From contig JAEVLN010000019.1 in assembly GCA_018350325.1 (NCBI GenBank), positions 930,001 to 994,000 on the forward strand: a DNA stretch of 64,000 bases, in the 5' to 3' direction. Below, in pieces: positions 26,178-38,066 of the stretch (position 1 is the stretch's first letter; each line of letters begins with the position of its first letter). The translations under genes were made by a program, and so were the position numbers. The stretch is from Globodera rostochiensis (taxonomy: Eukaryota > Nematoda > Chromadorea > Rhabditida > Heteroderidae). The notes beneath the pieces are model-generated. The model saw nothing but the letters and a program-made list of their open reading frames with translations. It ran no database searches and was not told the DNA's origin.

Positions 26178-27150
26178 ATACCTAAAGCACCAAACTTCCG
26201 GCCATTGGCGTTTATTCCGCCCTAAAAGAGGGGGTCCAGCAAAAGCCCTCGGGCGAAGCAAATCGATAGGGGAAGGCCGAAGGAAATGAGAGTCGATGAA
26301 AGGAAGAAATGGGGCAAATTCTTCATTTTATATTTTCGGTTTTATTAGCCTTGATTTTTGCAGCTTTTCTGAATTACCTAATTGTCTTATTGACTTTAAT
26401 TTTGCTAATTTAGATTATTAACACCTTTAATGTGTCTTTTTTGGATTTTTTTAAGTATTTTACAAATATTTTTCAAAGACCATTTTTATTATTACCCACC
26501 CAAAACAACAAACATAAAAAAATGGGCTTGGCCGAAGAGTAGTCTGAATTGTGTTTGGCTTTCACTATCGCACTCAATTGCATTGCTGGCACCGGCACTG
26601 TCTCCCAACGCGGACACGGGACGGGATCAGCCGTCACGGCGTCTTGTCCCGCTGTCCCGTGCCCACACGGCCAACCCGACCTTTTCTGGTACAGCACCAC
26701 CCTCACTCGAGAGTTTCCCGGCTAGGGAATGCAACCCCCGAAGGGATTGGGGCCATTTCTCAGACCTTCCCAGGAACTTTGTGCAGGCGACCAAAGCACC
26801 TTTTGGTGGTTCCTCTCAGTCAGCTTCCAGCCAAGCCAACGCGATGGAAGAAGAATTGCTCATTTTATAAGAGAAGGGAAAATTCCATTAACTTTTCGCT
26901 ATGTTATAAAAAGGGTGAGAGAAAAGGGGGAAATGCCAGCGGTTCTCTTCGCTCTCTCGCTTCTCTACCCTCTCCTCGGTCACCACACTATTTCTTACAC
27001 TAGCTGAGAGAAAGGAGGAGAGAGAGTGTTTGTGTAAAGGGCAGAGAAATTGAAAGAAAAGAGAGAAAAGTAAAGAGAGTGCAGAGAGAATAGAGGGGCA
27101 ACAAGAGAATGTGTTATGCTTTCATTTCCTCTCCACTCTTTTGCACCCCA
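26178..27150. other. intergenic, low-complexity GA/CT-rich
   Basis: No gene supported. 26560-26860 is GC-richer, with repeated GTCCCG words. 26880-27120 has GAGAGA and CTCTC tracts. It ends at the Pol III promoter of the RNase P RNA. Confidence 0.5.
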
Positions 27151-27180
27151 TAGAACATTTGTTTCGGAATGTCTCTCAGA

Positions 27181-27188
27181 ATATAAAA
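27181..27188 (+). promoter_or_regulatory. TATA-like box of a Pol III type-3 promoter
   Basis: ATATAAAA lies 27-34 nt before the P1 helix of the RNase P RNA. This is the spacing expected for gene-external Pol III promoters. A proximal element would fall near 27150-27170, but I cannot verify a motif. Confidence 0.5.
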
Positions 27189-27214
27189 CAAAATTCACTT
27201 TTTGTGTTGTGCGT

Positions 27215-27498
27215 GTGGTGATGGCGTTGAACGTTAATCGGAACCACCAACCAGTCCGTGCCTAAGTGACTGCCAAATGTTCTGAGGAAAGTCCCTGGAC
27301 CAGCGGCCGAGAGGGTCCGCGCCCAATCGGCGCGCAGTCGTCACGCAAACCCAGCGAAGGGCCCTTGGGCGATCACAAAAGGCCATGACCCCTCCGGGGC
27401 GAGTCCGATCGCCTTCCGGAAAGGGAGTGCCGATGTTCGTCAAAGCGAAAAGTGATGCGTCCATCAAACTGAATAGGGCTTACAACGTCTGTCACCAC
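27215..27498 (+). ncRNA. RNase P RNA
   Basis: The conserved CR-I word GAGGAAAGTCC (27283-27294) and CR-V word AGGGCTTAC (27474-27483) are both present. They can pair as helix P4: AAG/CUU and CCC/GGG with the hallmark bulged U. The ends form a long P1 helix: GTGGTGATGGCGTTG at 27215-27229 with CAACGTCTGTCACCAC at 27483-27498. A T-run follows at once (about 27500-27509), the Pol III terminator. Length is about 284 nt, as usual for eukaryotic RNase P RNA, the catalytic RNA that matures tRNA 5' ends. The minus-strand open frame across it is a shadow. Confidence 0.85.
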
Positions 27499-27510
27499 CT
27501 TTTTTTTTTG
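27499..27510 (+). terminator. Pol III T-run terminator
   Basis: An uninterrupted run of about ten T directly after the P1 helix of the RNase P RNA. Confidence 0.75.
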
Positions 27511-27947
27511 TTGTTGTTTTTAATTAATTGGTTTAACTTTTAAAAATCGATTATTTTCGAGTTAAAAAAATGCGAAACTTGGAACAGCTGACCCTCTCGA
27601 TCGCCTTTCCCATCCTCCAATTTTTTATTTTCATAGCTCCCAGACTCCAAATTACCGAACAAAATCACACTAAAAAATATTTTTATATTTCTAAAGATAA
27701 TTTGCTTCATGTTAATAATCTCTGCGTAACATTTGGGGACTAACTTTTGTGAAACCCAAAATAGCTTTGTATTGGCCAAGTAGCCCACACTCAAATCGGT
27801 TTAAAGGCGGGAGCGACAAAACTTTAAAGAACAAAGCAAAGAATTCTTATGTATAAAAACGGTTTTGGGTGATTTTGCGTCGTTAGCTAATTTCTAAGAT
27901 GCAATTTTACCTTTTCATTTTATTTTTTTATTATTTTCTTTCCAAAA

Positions 27948-28393
27948 ATGTCACTTCCGTCAATGTTTTCCGTCGGCCAACAGCCCATCGCAATTTGTGA
28001 GCTTTGCGGCTGTGGAGTCGGTCCTTTGGAACAAAAAGTGCAGACGCAAAAGCGGACGAGTAAGTCACTGTGCCACAAAACCTTATACATCACGACGATA
28101 GCAATTTTATTTTGATTTTGGTTGTATTAAATAGGCATTGGGTATTTTCCTATTTGTGTTACCGCACTATCCTTCCCATAACCGATTAGCCTCCCCCCCC
28201 CCGCACTTTCGTAGTGCACAAAGAATGCTTCAAATGTGCCATTTGCGATGTGCCGCTGACGCTGGGCGCCTGTGCATTGGACCATTCGCTCAGCCGTTAC
28301 ATCGGCCCGTTATGGTTCTGCAACACGCACATGATGCTCGGGTCGGGCGAGAAGTATCAGCTACTGAAGCAAAAAATGGCTGGAGGGAAATGA
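27948..28393 (+). CDS. single LIM-domain protein, 96 residues
   Basis: Two exons: 27948-28059 and 28215-28393. The zinc-ligand pattern is complete: CELC, 18 residues, HKECFKCAIC, 24 residues, then CNTH. This is the LIM layout C-x2-C-x(16-23)-H-x2-C-x2-C-x2-C-x(16-21)-C-x2-H, with a slightly long second finger. Little else is present, so it is a LIM-only protein-interaction adaptor; partners cannot be read from the sequence. Poly(A) signals (AATAAA repeats) are near 28430. Confidence 0.75.
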
Positions 28394-29341
28394 ACCGTTG
28401 AGAGCAAAACGACGCCGACCAATTTTGAAGAAATAAAATAAAATAAAAGGAAAAATTCTCAAGGGTTTACTTGAGAGGCGCAAAACAATGAATAAAAATA
28501 TTTACAATCAAAAGAGTTTTGGATTTAATGGGGAACAAAGTATCTTAATTGGGAGTTTTCAGTGAAATTTCCTTTTCGATAAATTGACTATAATTTTTTG
28601 AATTTAAAAGTTTTAATTATGAATTAAAAAATTGCGCTGATTTTTTTTCCCTGCAATTTATAACACTAAAATAATTAAGATCATTCAACTTATGAACAAA
28701 GTTATGATAATATTTGATAAACAAAAAGTTGTAACGTCTCGCCAAACTGACCCCGACCGTTTTAAAGAGAGTGATTGCCACGATGGCATTCCTTCAGCGC
28801 TCGTTTTGCCTGCAATCCATGCGTTCTTGTGAATGTGAGAGAAGCAATGCTTTAAATTATTTTAATGTATTTTATTCCCAATAAATTATTTTGTCTGCAG
28901 AAAAGCTCGTGGAGTGACGAATGGATGCCATTGGACCTCACCAGAACCACTCAAATATTTTATAATTAATATTTTAGTGTGATCTTTATTTTTGCTTTAA
29001 AAGTGAAATTGAAAAATTTGTTACAACGGAATAAAAACGTCACTTATTAACAGTTTTTCTCCAGCCAATGAATGAGTTTTTTTAATTCCTTCTCGGTCTT
29101 ATTTAATTAAATTCACGTCATTGAACGGGCGTTCGTTCATTTGTTCTTTCGATAATGCGATTGATCGATTTTTGGAGATGGTTGAGGAAGTGATCAATTT
29201 GGGACGGGGGGGGGGGGGGGGGGGGGGGGGGGGGAGGATAATCCCTTAAACTTTGATCCAGCACGCCCTCCCCCGTCCTCTGCCCAATACCTCAACCAAT
29301 AATCTGATCAATTTTGTCCCCAATTTCCAAATCTCCTCCGA
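28394..29341. other. intergenic with a 29-G run
   Basis: No gene seen. It is AT-rich, and a run of 29 G at 29206-29234 lies about 110 nt before the hydrolase ATG. Confidence 0.6.
29206..29234 (+). repeat. (G)29 homopolymer
   Basis: Longest uninterrupted G-run in the window, about 110 nt before the hydrolase ATG. Confidence 0.95.
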
Positions 29342-30260
29342 ATGGACCGATTAATTGCGTTGTCGTTGCTCTTCCTCTCTTCTCTCACACTGATTTCTTC
29401 ATCTGGTAGTACATAACTAACTCTTTTTTGTTGAATTTATTATTTTAATTAAAAAATGAAGACATTTAAATTTTGTGACATTTGTAACAGCTGAGGTTCA
29501 ACTACAACAGCTCAATGATCCAATGAGTGAAACGCCGACCAACAACGTAAGCTCCCACGTTTTGGACATTGCGGCGGGGCGTCCAGCCCAGGGACTCAAA
29601 TGCATCGCGTATAAATGGGAACGGAGGTGTGTAGCCAAAATGGGAGGACTGACACAGAATAATTGTGGGGCTGTTTAGTGAAGGCAATGCAAAGGATGAC
29701 GACGACGTCGAGAAGGGCACTTGGGACATATGGGGACAAACGTTGGAAGGCTTTTTAATGCACTAAAAAGGCAGCAAAATTTCAGAGTAACAAATGAGCA
29801 GGGCCGAATTCCAATTGTCCACCCGGGACAGCAGCTGAGTGCCGGCACATTCAAATTGCGTTTCCACACGAACGAATACTTCAAATTGCAAAACCGCAAC
29901 ACTTTCTACCCCTACATAGAGGCAAATATATTGTACATAACTCTCTTGACTCACTCTTACCTTTCATACATGAATAACGGGGATGGGTCGTCCCGGGACG
30001 GCATTTTTCAATGTTTATGATGACTAGGGCCCGGTTTTTTATGTTTTTTGCGCGACTTCCCCTAAATTTGAAGAATTTTTGAAGAAGAATTCCCTTGTCC
30101 CGTCCGAAGGAACGGCGGTACACGGGGGATACGGGACGCCTAAACGCCCCATTCTCTTTGCTATTTTCAGGTCGTCTTCCAGATCGAGGACCCCACCATT
30201 CACTACCACGTGCCAATCACCTTGAGTAACTTCGGCTATTCCACATACAAAGGACAATAA
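29342..30260 (+). CDS. secreted 5-hydroxyisourate hydrolase (transthyretin-like)
   Basis: Five exons: 29342-29405, 29491-29626, 29679-29741, 29786-29921, 30171-30260; 162 residues. A signal peptide (MDRLIALSLLFLSSLTLIS) precedes the enzyme. Landmarks are SSHVLDIAAGRPAQGL (family HVLD.A.GRPA with its active-site His), the Arg in KWERR, and the C-terminal YSTYKGQ, which corresponds to the YRGS-type tetrapeptide of true hydrolases rather than transthyretins. The enzyme hydrolyses 5-hydroxyisourate in purine (urate) breakdown. An acidic insertion (AKDDDDVEKG) lies in exon 3. The last intron uses a GC donor at 29922. Most family members are peroxisomal or cytosolic, so the signal peptide is notable. 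Confidence 0.88.
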
Positions 30261-30626
30261 TATTGGAAGAAACGCAGAAGCTATTTTAATAGGGGAAAAA
30301 ACCGCCACCATTTCACTCCAATTGTGTCTCGGAGAATGACGCGCTTTTGGCTATTTCATGCAAATCCCTTTATATGTATACGATCAGGGCTTCCATATGT
30401 CCTTGGATGCCAAGGACAGTACTTGGGACTGGACCCTCGATCTTAAAACTTGAAAGTGTGTCCTTGGAAATTGAGAACTGGTGTGAGTGTTGAAATTTTT
30501 GCAATTTTAGTGGAAACATTCATGTCTTGGCGTTGTGTAAATAAGATGAATTATTGTCCATTTTTTTCGGTAACTTTGGGCCTATTTTTTTAACAAATAT
30601 CGTTATAATCTTCAAAGAAAATTGCC

Positions 30627-30648
30627 GGCGGCACCTATCGGCGCCGCC
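30627..30648. repeat. GGCGGC hairpin element, copy A
   Basis: GGCGGCACC-TATC-GGCGCCGCC forms a hairpin. A second copy is at 34530-34552 in the same orientation. Confidence 0.6.
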
Positions 30649-32114
30649 TTTCTTCTTTTTTAAAATTTTGCTTGCAAATCACTTAACAAATTGAGTAAAA
30701 ACATCAAAAATTTCGAAGTCGTGCCTCTTACTGCTGCTTTTAAATTAATTTTGAGACCCAAACTCTGGTGTTTGTCCATCGCTACCAGCACACAAAAAAC
30801 GTTTCAATTTGAATCCATTCCCTCCCCCCATTTTGGAATGGTTTTGCCTCATGCAATTCTCTAATTCTCACCTTATGCCCGAAGCAATTTATTCGACTTT
30901 GAATATTTTCATCATTTTTCTTTTTTGTTATTCTCATCAATCGCTGGGTTAAATATGTATTAAATGTCGTAAGGCCCTCTGTATGTGCTCCTCCCATTTC
31001 TCTTCCCCTCCCTCCCCCTCCACCAATCAATCCTCTCATTCTCTTCCCCCCCCCCCCCCATCATGGATCTTCTCTTCTCATACATACCACCTCCTTTCCC
31101 CTCCCCCCCAATTTCTCCTCTGCTTCTTCTTCCAAAACTCACCTACCCGCTCCCCCCACGCTCCCTTCCATTCTTTTCATCGCCTTCCCTCCCCACTATC
31201 TCCTCCCCCTCCCCCGCTATCCGTCCGTCCGTCCATCATTAAAACTAAAACTCCTTTCCGATTCAATCAAAGCAACAGCAGCAGCAGCAGGAGGAGCAGT
31301 AAAAAGAAAGCACTTTTGTTGAACGGAGGAGAAGGTTCTTTCTCTCTTACCAACTCCCAACCGACAAATGCATAAGCTAGAGAGATATGTATGTATAATA
31401 TGTACATAATAATATGTACAGAAGAACCAATTGGGAGCAAAAAAAGTCACTTCCTCTCTCCTTTCTGTGTTTTTTTCCTCCTTTTACTACTGCACAAACT
31501 CCCAAGTAATGAGAATGAGCATCTCCCCCGCTATTTGACAAGCGCAAAACTCAATGTTTCGTTTCTTCTTTTCCCAAACTTAAGAGATACTAACACCATA
31601 AACACACAAAAAAAAAATTGGAAATAGATATGTAATGTAAGCTTTTATTTTGGTTTTAAATAGTTATAAATTTTATTGAACCAGCAAAACACAAAGCTCG
31701 CACGCATTGTTTAATTATCTTCTCCATTTCATTATTGTTTTCTCAGGTTTCACATACCCTAATTTTTAAATTGCAAAAGGCCTAAAAAATAAAATAACTA
31801 ATGATGTGAATTTGTGGATAATGAGTTGTGCGCTTTCAACGTAATAATTTATTAATGTCTTTTGTTTTTCTCAATAAAATGCATTATCATCGAAAACAGC
31901 CCCTCCACTAAAACCAATTCTATTAGCAGCCAGAAATACTCCCGACATCCCATCGATCGATACATTTAGTCGGGATTCCATTCATCTTCCAACCCCAGCG
32001 CAGCCGATCGATCTGGCTGTCCCAACAATTACTGAAGGTGTCCTCTGTCAGTTGGATTCTCTTCCTTTTTTCATAGGGAATTTCATGGGGAGATACGCAC
32101 ATCCTTAAACCGAA

Positions 32115-32346
32115 ATGCCGAATTGTCTTAACTGTCAAAACGTCCACTGCCGAATTGTCTTAATTGCCGAAACGTCCACTGCCGAATTGTCTTAATTGCC
32201 GAAACGTCCACTGCCGAATTGTCTTAATTGCCGAAACGTCCACTGCCGAATTGTCTTAATTGCCGAAACGTCCACTGCCGAATTGTCTTAATTGCCGAAA
32301 CGTCCACTGCCGAATTGTCTTAATTGCCGAAACGTCCACTGCCAAA
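32115..32346. repeat. 32-bp tandem array, ~7 copies
   Basis: The unit reads GCCGAATTGTCTTAATTGCC followed by GAAACGTCCACT, with no spacer between copies and almost no divergence except at the ends. Copies are directly adjacent, so this is a minisatellite and not a CRISPR array. Confidence 0.92.
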
Positions 32347-32533
32347 TTGTCCTAAGAGCTCGGATTTTCTCATGCCAATTCATTTATTTTTGGCCTTCTG
32401 CAAAATACATTTGAAATTAATGTGAATAGGTGCATATGTATTAATTGTAATAGTAATTTTAGATATTGGTATTAAGTTTACGCAAATTTGCATTGATAAG
32501 AAGTATTGAAAAGTAATGGGAACATTGGACATT

Positions 32534-35076
32534 ATGGCAGCACCAGTAACTCATTATTTGAGCAGCCAAAAGCCATCGTTGGTCAGTTCCATTTTTAATT
32601 GTTATATTTGTATTTATGGGAAAACGAAACGGACTAAAAATAGGACAACTTCAATTAATTAAAAAAATAAAGCGTAAAAACATTAATTTTAGCATGGAGT
32701 GAGCAAACTGAGTCGATGGACCAAACTTGAGCCGAAAAACCAAACGCCCGCAACGTCACCTGACCAGCAACCGTCCAGTCTTGGAAGTCAAGCGCACAGC
32801 AGTGCCGGATCAGGTTTTCAAACTGGAGTTAGGGGTTTTGGCATTTTGGAATTGTACCCCATTAAAGTCGATAACGGAATTGGAATTGCATAAACAAAGG
32901 GAACTTTAGGGGACATATTTTAAGTTTATTAATTTGCACAGACACCGACGATTCCACCCATTCTGGCACCAATTCGCAACGTCAATCGCCCCATTTTGGA
33001 CAACAACGGGTTTTGGGCGGGAAAATATCGCCAATGCTGGGCCAGGAGCACTTTCCGATTTTGGGTGGTTGGAATGTAAACGGTGAGAGAGTGTCTTTCT
33101 TAAATGATTTATTTTTTTATAATTGAAGCATATTTATTGGTCTTTATCAGTCGTTTCAGCTAAATCGTTCCAACCGGTGGCTTCGTCCACCGGCGGCGGC
33201 CATCTTCAGTCTTCGCCCCATTCGATGTGTCAACCGGTCGTCGGGGACTTTAGCTATCCGCCGCCTCCAATCGTCGCCAATTCGTTTTATCCAGCTCAAA
33301 ATTCTACAAACCATGTCGAATCTGTCAATTCGCAGGTTGGAATTATGGGGGGCGAAGTTATTCAAAAATTAAGGCCTATTTGGGAGGCATTCCATCGACT
33401 TTTGTGCCATCAGCAGAACAACATCGGCAGCGAGAGGCGGCGGACCCGTTGGGCATTGGCGGAGCCGAAATGATGGGAGTGTGGCAAGATCCGAATGCCG
33501 GGCTGAAGCAATGGCAAACGTACACGGGCACGACAGTGTGGGGCAATCCGGATGAAAAAGGTTTTTCAAAATTGTTTTGAACTTCAAAAACCTCGATAGA
33601 AGGTTAATATAAATTCGTTTTACACGCTATAGGGAAAATCATTCCGTCTCCGACTAAGTTTGAATTTTTAAGCAAATTTGCCTATTCAACGTTGGCAGAG
33701 CTTCGACGAGGAGGCTTGTGTTGAAATGTTGCCACGATTGGACGAACTTGCCAAGAAACTGCCTGGCACTGTCAAGGGATGGTATGGACGCTTTTCTTAA
33801 ATCAAGGCTTAAGCGAACGCTGTTCTACGCTTTAGGGGCGATTTGCCGACGATGGACAGTTTGCCCGCCCCTCTTCAGCGTGTTCAGACCCATCAGGCGA
33901 CAGCAATTACACAAGTGCAGCAACGTCCTCAACAAAACCACCAACACCACAATCATCAGACGCAAAATTACCACCGTCGTGTCCATAATCCTCTGAACCG
34001 TCAATCGACAGTCGATTATCCATTTGCCAATTTGGCACCTCCACTAAGTGGTCCGTATCAACTGCCGCACAACAACATTCCACAACAGCAAATGGGCGGC
34101 TGGCCCAGCAACGACGGATTTGTTTTTAGACAGCAGCGGACGGGTTTTGCCATGAACGGCGGCAATAACCTTGTCCCGTCGTTCAACAACGACTCAACGG
34201 TGGCGACACCGTTCAATTCCGTCGGGATGGGCGGCGTAAGTGGCGGTTGGATGTGCGGTGGAGAGATGACGACGAACGACGGAATGGATCTGAACAATGG
34301 TGGGAATTAACAGCATCCAATGGCATTGCCAAACGGGATTGTGAAAATGTAGACTGTGCCATGGGTTTTTATAGTAACTTTCTGAACATTACAACCGATC
34401 GTTCAAGATTCCGCCTAATCCATAATATCTGTGAGAATGTTCTAACAAATAAGATTCCCCACCCCCACACGAAATCTGTTTTTTGACCAATTTCTTTAAC
34501 AATTCTGTCAAAAACTTAAGAATTATATTGGCGGCGCCTATCTGGCACCGCCCGTGCCCTCAAAAATTAAAAGGGCCGCGCTGAAGCAAAAATGGTGTCA
34601 GATAATGCAAATTAATTAATATAATTTCAACAGTTTCCTTGCGGACCGAGCAGCAGCATCACCAAGTTTCATCGAGAAATTTCGCTTTTCCATCGACCTA
34701 TTTCCCCTTTTCCGGCGGCGATTGTTTGTCCTCTACCAATGGTAAGCATAACGATTCCAAGAAGTAATCCGACGCATTTTTGGAAAAAGTTGTGGAGAAT
34801 TTAATCGAATTTGTCAAGCTTAAGGCTTCTGTCCAATGCCAAATTTTGTGGTTTAGGGGCAATCGGAGTTGGCGGGACGGTGAACCCGATCTGGTGAGCT
34901 GCGGGTGGACTGTGACGGACAAACGATGTGCTCTGACGGGTGAGCTTCAGTTGATGGTGCAATTAATCGGACGCGGTCGTCCCTCTCCTCAATCTCACCC
35001 CCCCCCCACCTATTCAAGTCCACTACAACTCTCTCTCTCTCTCTTTACCAATTTATGGCAATTTGCATACTTTTGA
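32534..35076 (+). CDS. GW-rich protein, AIN/GW182-like miRISC scaffold
   Basis: Eleven exons: 32534-32581, 32693-32813, 32942-33082, 33151-33335, 33374-33560, 33633-33657, 33701-33781, 33836-34299, 34634-34741, 34857-34893, 35019-35076; 484 residues. The protein is disordered in composition (Ser, Gln, Asn, Pro) and dotted with isolated Trp: GGWNVN, GVWQDPNAGLKQWQTYTG, TTVWGNPD, VKGWGDLP, GGWPSN, GGWMCG, NPIW, NLWQF. GW/WG motifs spaced through disordered sequence and the QDP..LKQWQ...TVWGNP block are characteristic of GW182 proteins (AIN-1/AIN-2 in C. elegans), which bind Argonaute and recruit deadenylases. If the donor at 34300 is skipped, a stop at 34308-34310 gives a shorter form of 420 residues. 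Intron 6 has two possible acceptors. Confidence 0.6.
34530..34552. repeat. GGCGGC hairpin element, copy B
   Basis: GGCGGCGCC-TATCT-GGCACCGCC, the same design as copy A, in intron 8 of the GW-rich gene. Confidence 0.6.
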
Positions 35077-36662
35077 GGATACTCTCTCCTATGCTCTTAA
35101 TAGCCGAGAATCGTACGGCATTTTCCCAATTTTCTATATTTTTTCATCCATTCACCCAATTATTTTGTATGTTTTTGCTTCACTTACCCGGCCATCCACA
35201 AAATCTATGCGATATATTTATTCGTTTTGTTTTTTATGCACAACGGGACCCTTCTTATTAAAGAAGAAACAAAAAATCCAAACAAAAAAAAACAATAAGC
35301 TAAGCCTGTTGTGCACGATTTGATATATTTGATAGATATATACTCCGACGGTGGAATAGTTTATAATTCCCTTTCTGTTGTTTTGCCATTCTGACGATTT
35401 TGGCTCATTGTTTAAAGTTAAAAGCATTCGCGTCGTATAATAATAGTTTTTTTGTGGACATTTATTTTATTTTGGCATTTCCTCTCCCTTCCCCCCCCCC
35501 CATTTCGGTTGTAAGTTTTTTTGTTTGTTTTCTCTGTGCTTTCTCGTCGTCTCGCCTCCCAGAGTTCGTTTCCCCGTTAGTTAGCCTCCCCTCCCATTCC
35601 CCCGTTTATTCTTCAGCTAGTTTCCTTCCGGATTTAACGTACATTCGGCCTTCAGAGAATTGCTTTTACACGTAACTCTCTAATCTGCATATTTCTCTGC
35701 CTCTCTCTGATTTGTTATATCTCTCTGTTAGCGGATATTTTGCCTTCGGTTTTTATCTCTGCTCATACAACAACAACAATTGGTTATCGGTTTTGGTCAT
35801 CATCGTCGCTTAAAACAGATGCAACTCGGTTCCTTTGCCGGAAACACATTGTCTTTTGGTTAAATACGGTTACACGGTCTTTAATATTGTAAAGGATCTG
35901 ATAAAGTGATTTCTTTGGTGCTTTGTTTCTTAATGATTACAAATTCGAAGTTGGCGAAACAATCGCTTACTCTCGCCGGCTGCTGCTGGTCACAATTTCG
36001 AATTCTTCACTGTGAGGGGGGCTTTTCCTTGTTGATGGATCGGGACAATTTTGGTATCAATCGAACAGATCTCGATGGGACAAATCATTAAACCCCCCAC
36101 ACCGGATAACATTATCACATGACCGACGGTTTTTTGGTTTTGGGGATTCAATTTCAGTCAAAATAAAGGCCACATCAAAACCCACAAAAGCTTTCGATTG
36201 GGGTATTTTTTGTTTCGAAATTCGAAAAAATGGGGGTTTGCCAGTCAAGACCAGGCTGGTTTAGTGCTGAGTGATGGGGGTTCGGATCCCGACCGTGTAA
36301 AAGATTTTTTCCAACTAAAATTGTGTAAGTCGGGCACCACCAAAAATTTACTTTTGTCGCTCGACGATGTTTTCATTTGGGGTGTGAATTTAGTTCCGGT
36401 TGGCCCTACTTTATAAAGTTTTATTGAATAATTTTGTTTAATGGGCAAAGAGAATTAAAAACAAACGCTATTAATTGTAATATAAAAGGGATGGTCGAGA
36501 TTAATTGTATCAAACCACCTTTACAATTATTAAGTATCAGCAATTGCTGAAGAATGCACAATTTTATTTGGAACAAAATAAATGTTTATTCACTTGAACA
36601 AAATATTTTATCACAGCCAAAGTCACATCAAATTGTGTGAATTGTTTGAATGGTTCGCTGTT
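35077..36662. other. intergenic
   Basis: No gene supported. A short stretch at about 36255-36295 resembles Pol III A and B boxes (TGGTTTAGTG, GGTTCGGATCC) but they are too close together for a tRNA. Confidence 0.4.
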
Positions 36663-38066
36663 TCATTTGCCAATACTTTTTTCATACCGCTCCAAAAGGC
36701 CTTCGATCATATTCATAATCACTAACGAATACTTCTGCTGTAGAGTCAACGATCCCTAAATGCCAATGCCAATATTTGCAATTAGTCTTGCTGGACAGAA
36801 ATTGCCTGGTCCATGAAAAGTTGAACAAGTTGGCCCGGGTCAACTGGCACATCCCAATGCCGTCCCGTCCACACTTTTCTATTGAACACCGACGGGTCCG
36901 TGCTCAACAGTATCACAACGGGCTTCTCGCAAGGATGGTCATGAACCCACATGTCCATGGCTTGGTTCAGCGTTTTTTGAACTTCCTTAAACATTATAAC
37001 TGCTCCCATTGTTTATGGGCCACCAAACAAAATATCGAACATTTTTTGAAAGCGGATTAATTGTATTTGAATTTGCCCTAAAGCCAAACACTGGAGGTCG
37101 GAAAGACCGTGCCGGGTCCCGGGTCAAAATGCCGGATTAAAAGGTTATTTAATTACACTGGTCTGCTCGTCGAGAAGGTTGGAGTGCTTAACGATAATGA
37201 ACATTGCCTCTAGGCCACTCTTGTCGCATTCGTCTTTCGCATTTTCCTAAATGTTTGGAATATTTTTTGACGCAATTCTTTCGTTCTTTCCTCACCTTTC
37301 TGGTGGCCACTTTTAGTTCTGTAAGCGTTTGGTCAATTTGTTGCTTTTGTTCGGCATTGAGAATGTTCTCTGGGTCGCAAACTTTCGGTCCAATTCGAAG
37401 CAAACATTGGACATAAGTGGGCGGCGCTGAGGGCGAACCAACAACACCAACAGCGCCGGAGGGCATTGAGGGGGATTCGGCAGCAACGACCTGGACTGAC
37501 TTTTGCTGAGGTTGGGAGTGGTTGGGTCGGGAATTGTCCAAGACCAAACAGGACTCTTGGATGCGTTCTTTGTCGTCGCCGTTCGGGATTACTGATCCCG
37601 GGTTTACATCTCTCGGAAATTCTCACGTCGTTTTTATCAACCCCTAAGAAACTGCAACTGACGGGACGAGACTTACTCTTTCTGACTTTTGTTGTCCGTC
37701 TACGTTCTCCGGTTTTGCGGGTAAGGGTGGAGCCGCGGGAGATTGCACAGACTGCTCCAACTCGTGTTGGATGTTCTCCTGCCCCTCTCCAGAATTTGCT
37801 TTCTTTCCGGCATTCTCTCCTTCTGTTGGCACATCCGCTGGTGGGCCCGGAGGAAGTCCAGCCCCTGATTTTAACAGTTTGCCGATCAGTTCCTCTTCCG
37901 TTGGCGTTTTCTTTGGCTTTTGTGGGTCGGTAGGCGCTGCTGGCAGCAACAATCCCGGCGAGGAGGGAAAGAATTCGCTGGCAAATGCCGGATTTTGGCC
38001 GTCGACATTGAGAACAAAAAAAGCATAGAAGAATAATGAAAGGGAAATTTCGGATTGGATGCGCAT
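36663..38066 (-). CDS. MOLO1-domain secreted protein (levamisole-receptor modulator family)
   Basis: Five exons (minus, 5' to 3'): 38066-37687, 37611-37296, 37246-37157, 36985-36797, 36755-36663; about 355 residues. The ATG starts a signal peptide (IQSEISLSLFFYAFFVLNVDG). A long Pro/Lys/Glu-rich linker follows (about residues 25-150). The MOLO1-type domain comes next: VQCLLRIGPKVCDPENIL, DECDKSGLEAMFIIVKHS, MDMWVHDHPCEKPVVILLST, WDVPVDP and LTLQQKYSLVIMNMIEGLLERYE. In C. elegans MOLO-1 tunes levamisole-sensitive acetylcholine receptors. Unlike MOLO-1, I see no C-terminal TM helix here. The exon 1-2 junction is the weakest: a stronger GTAAGT donor at 37676 would break the frame. Confidence 0.7.

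Larger units (their letters stand above)
30261..32533. other. intergenic with repeats
   Basis: No gene supported. It holds a GGCGGC hairpin at 30627-30648, a pyrimidine-rich stretch (about 31000-31220), a CAG run (31277-31292) and the 32-bp array described separately. A 74-residue minus-strand open frame at 31923-32147 has no recognisable feature. Confidence 0.5.

Noticed and set aside
27234..27467. 77-residue minus-strand protein
   Set aside because: It overlaps the RNase P RNA and has no features of its own.
31923..32147. 74-residue minus-strand ORF beside the 32-bp array
   Set aside because: No domain, signal or splice support; it partly reads the repeat edge.
32115..32346. Possible CRISPR array
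   Set aside because: Units are adjacent with no unique spacers, in a eukaryotic intergenic region.
36255..36295. tRNA gene
   Set aside because: A-box and B-box-like words exist but are too close and no cloverleaf can be folded.
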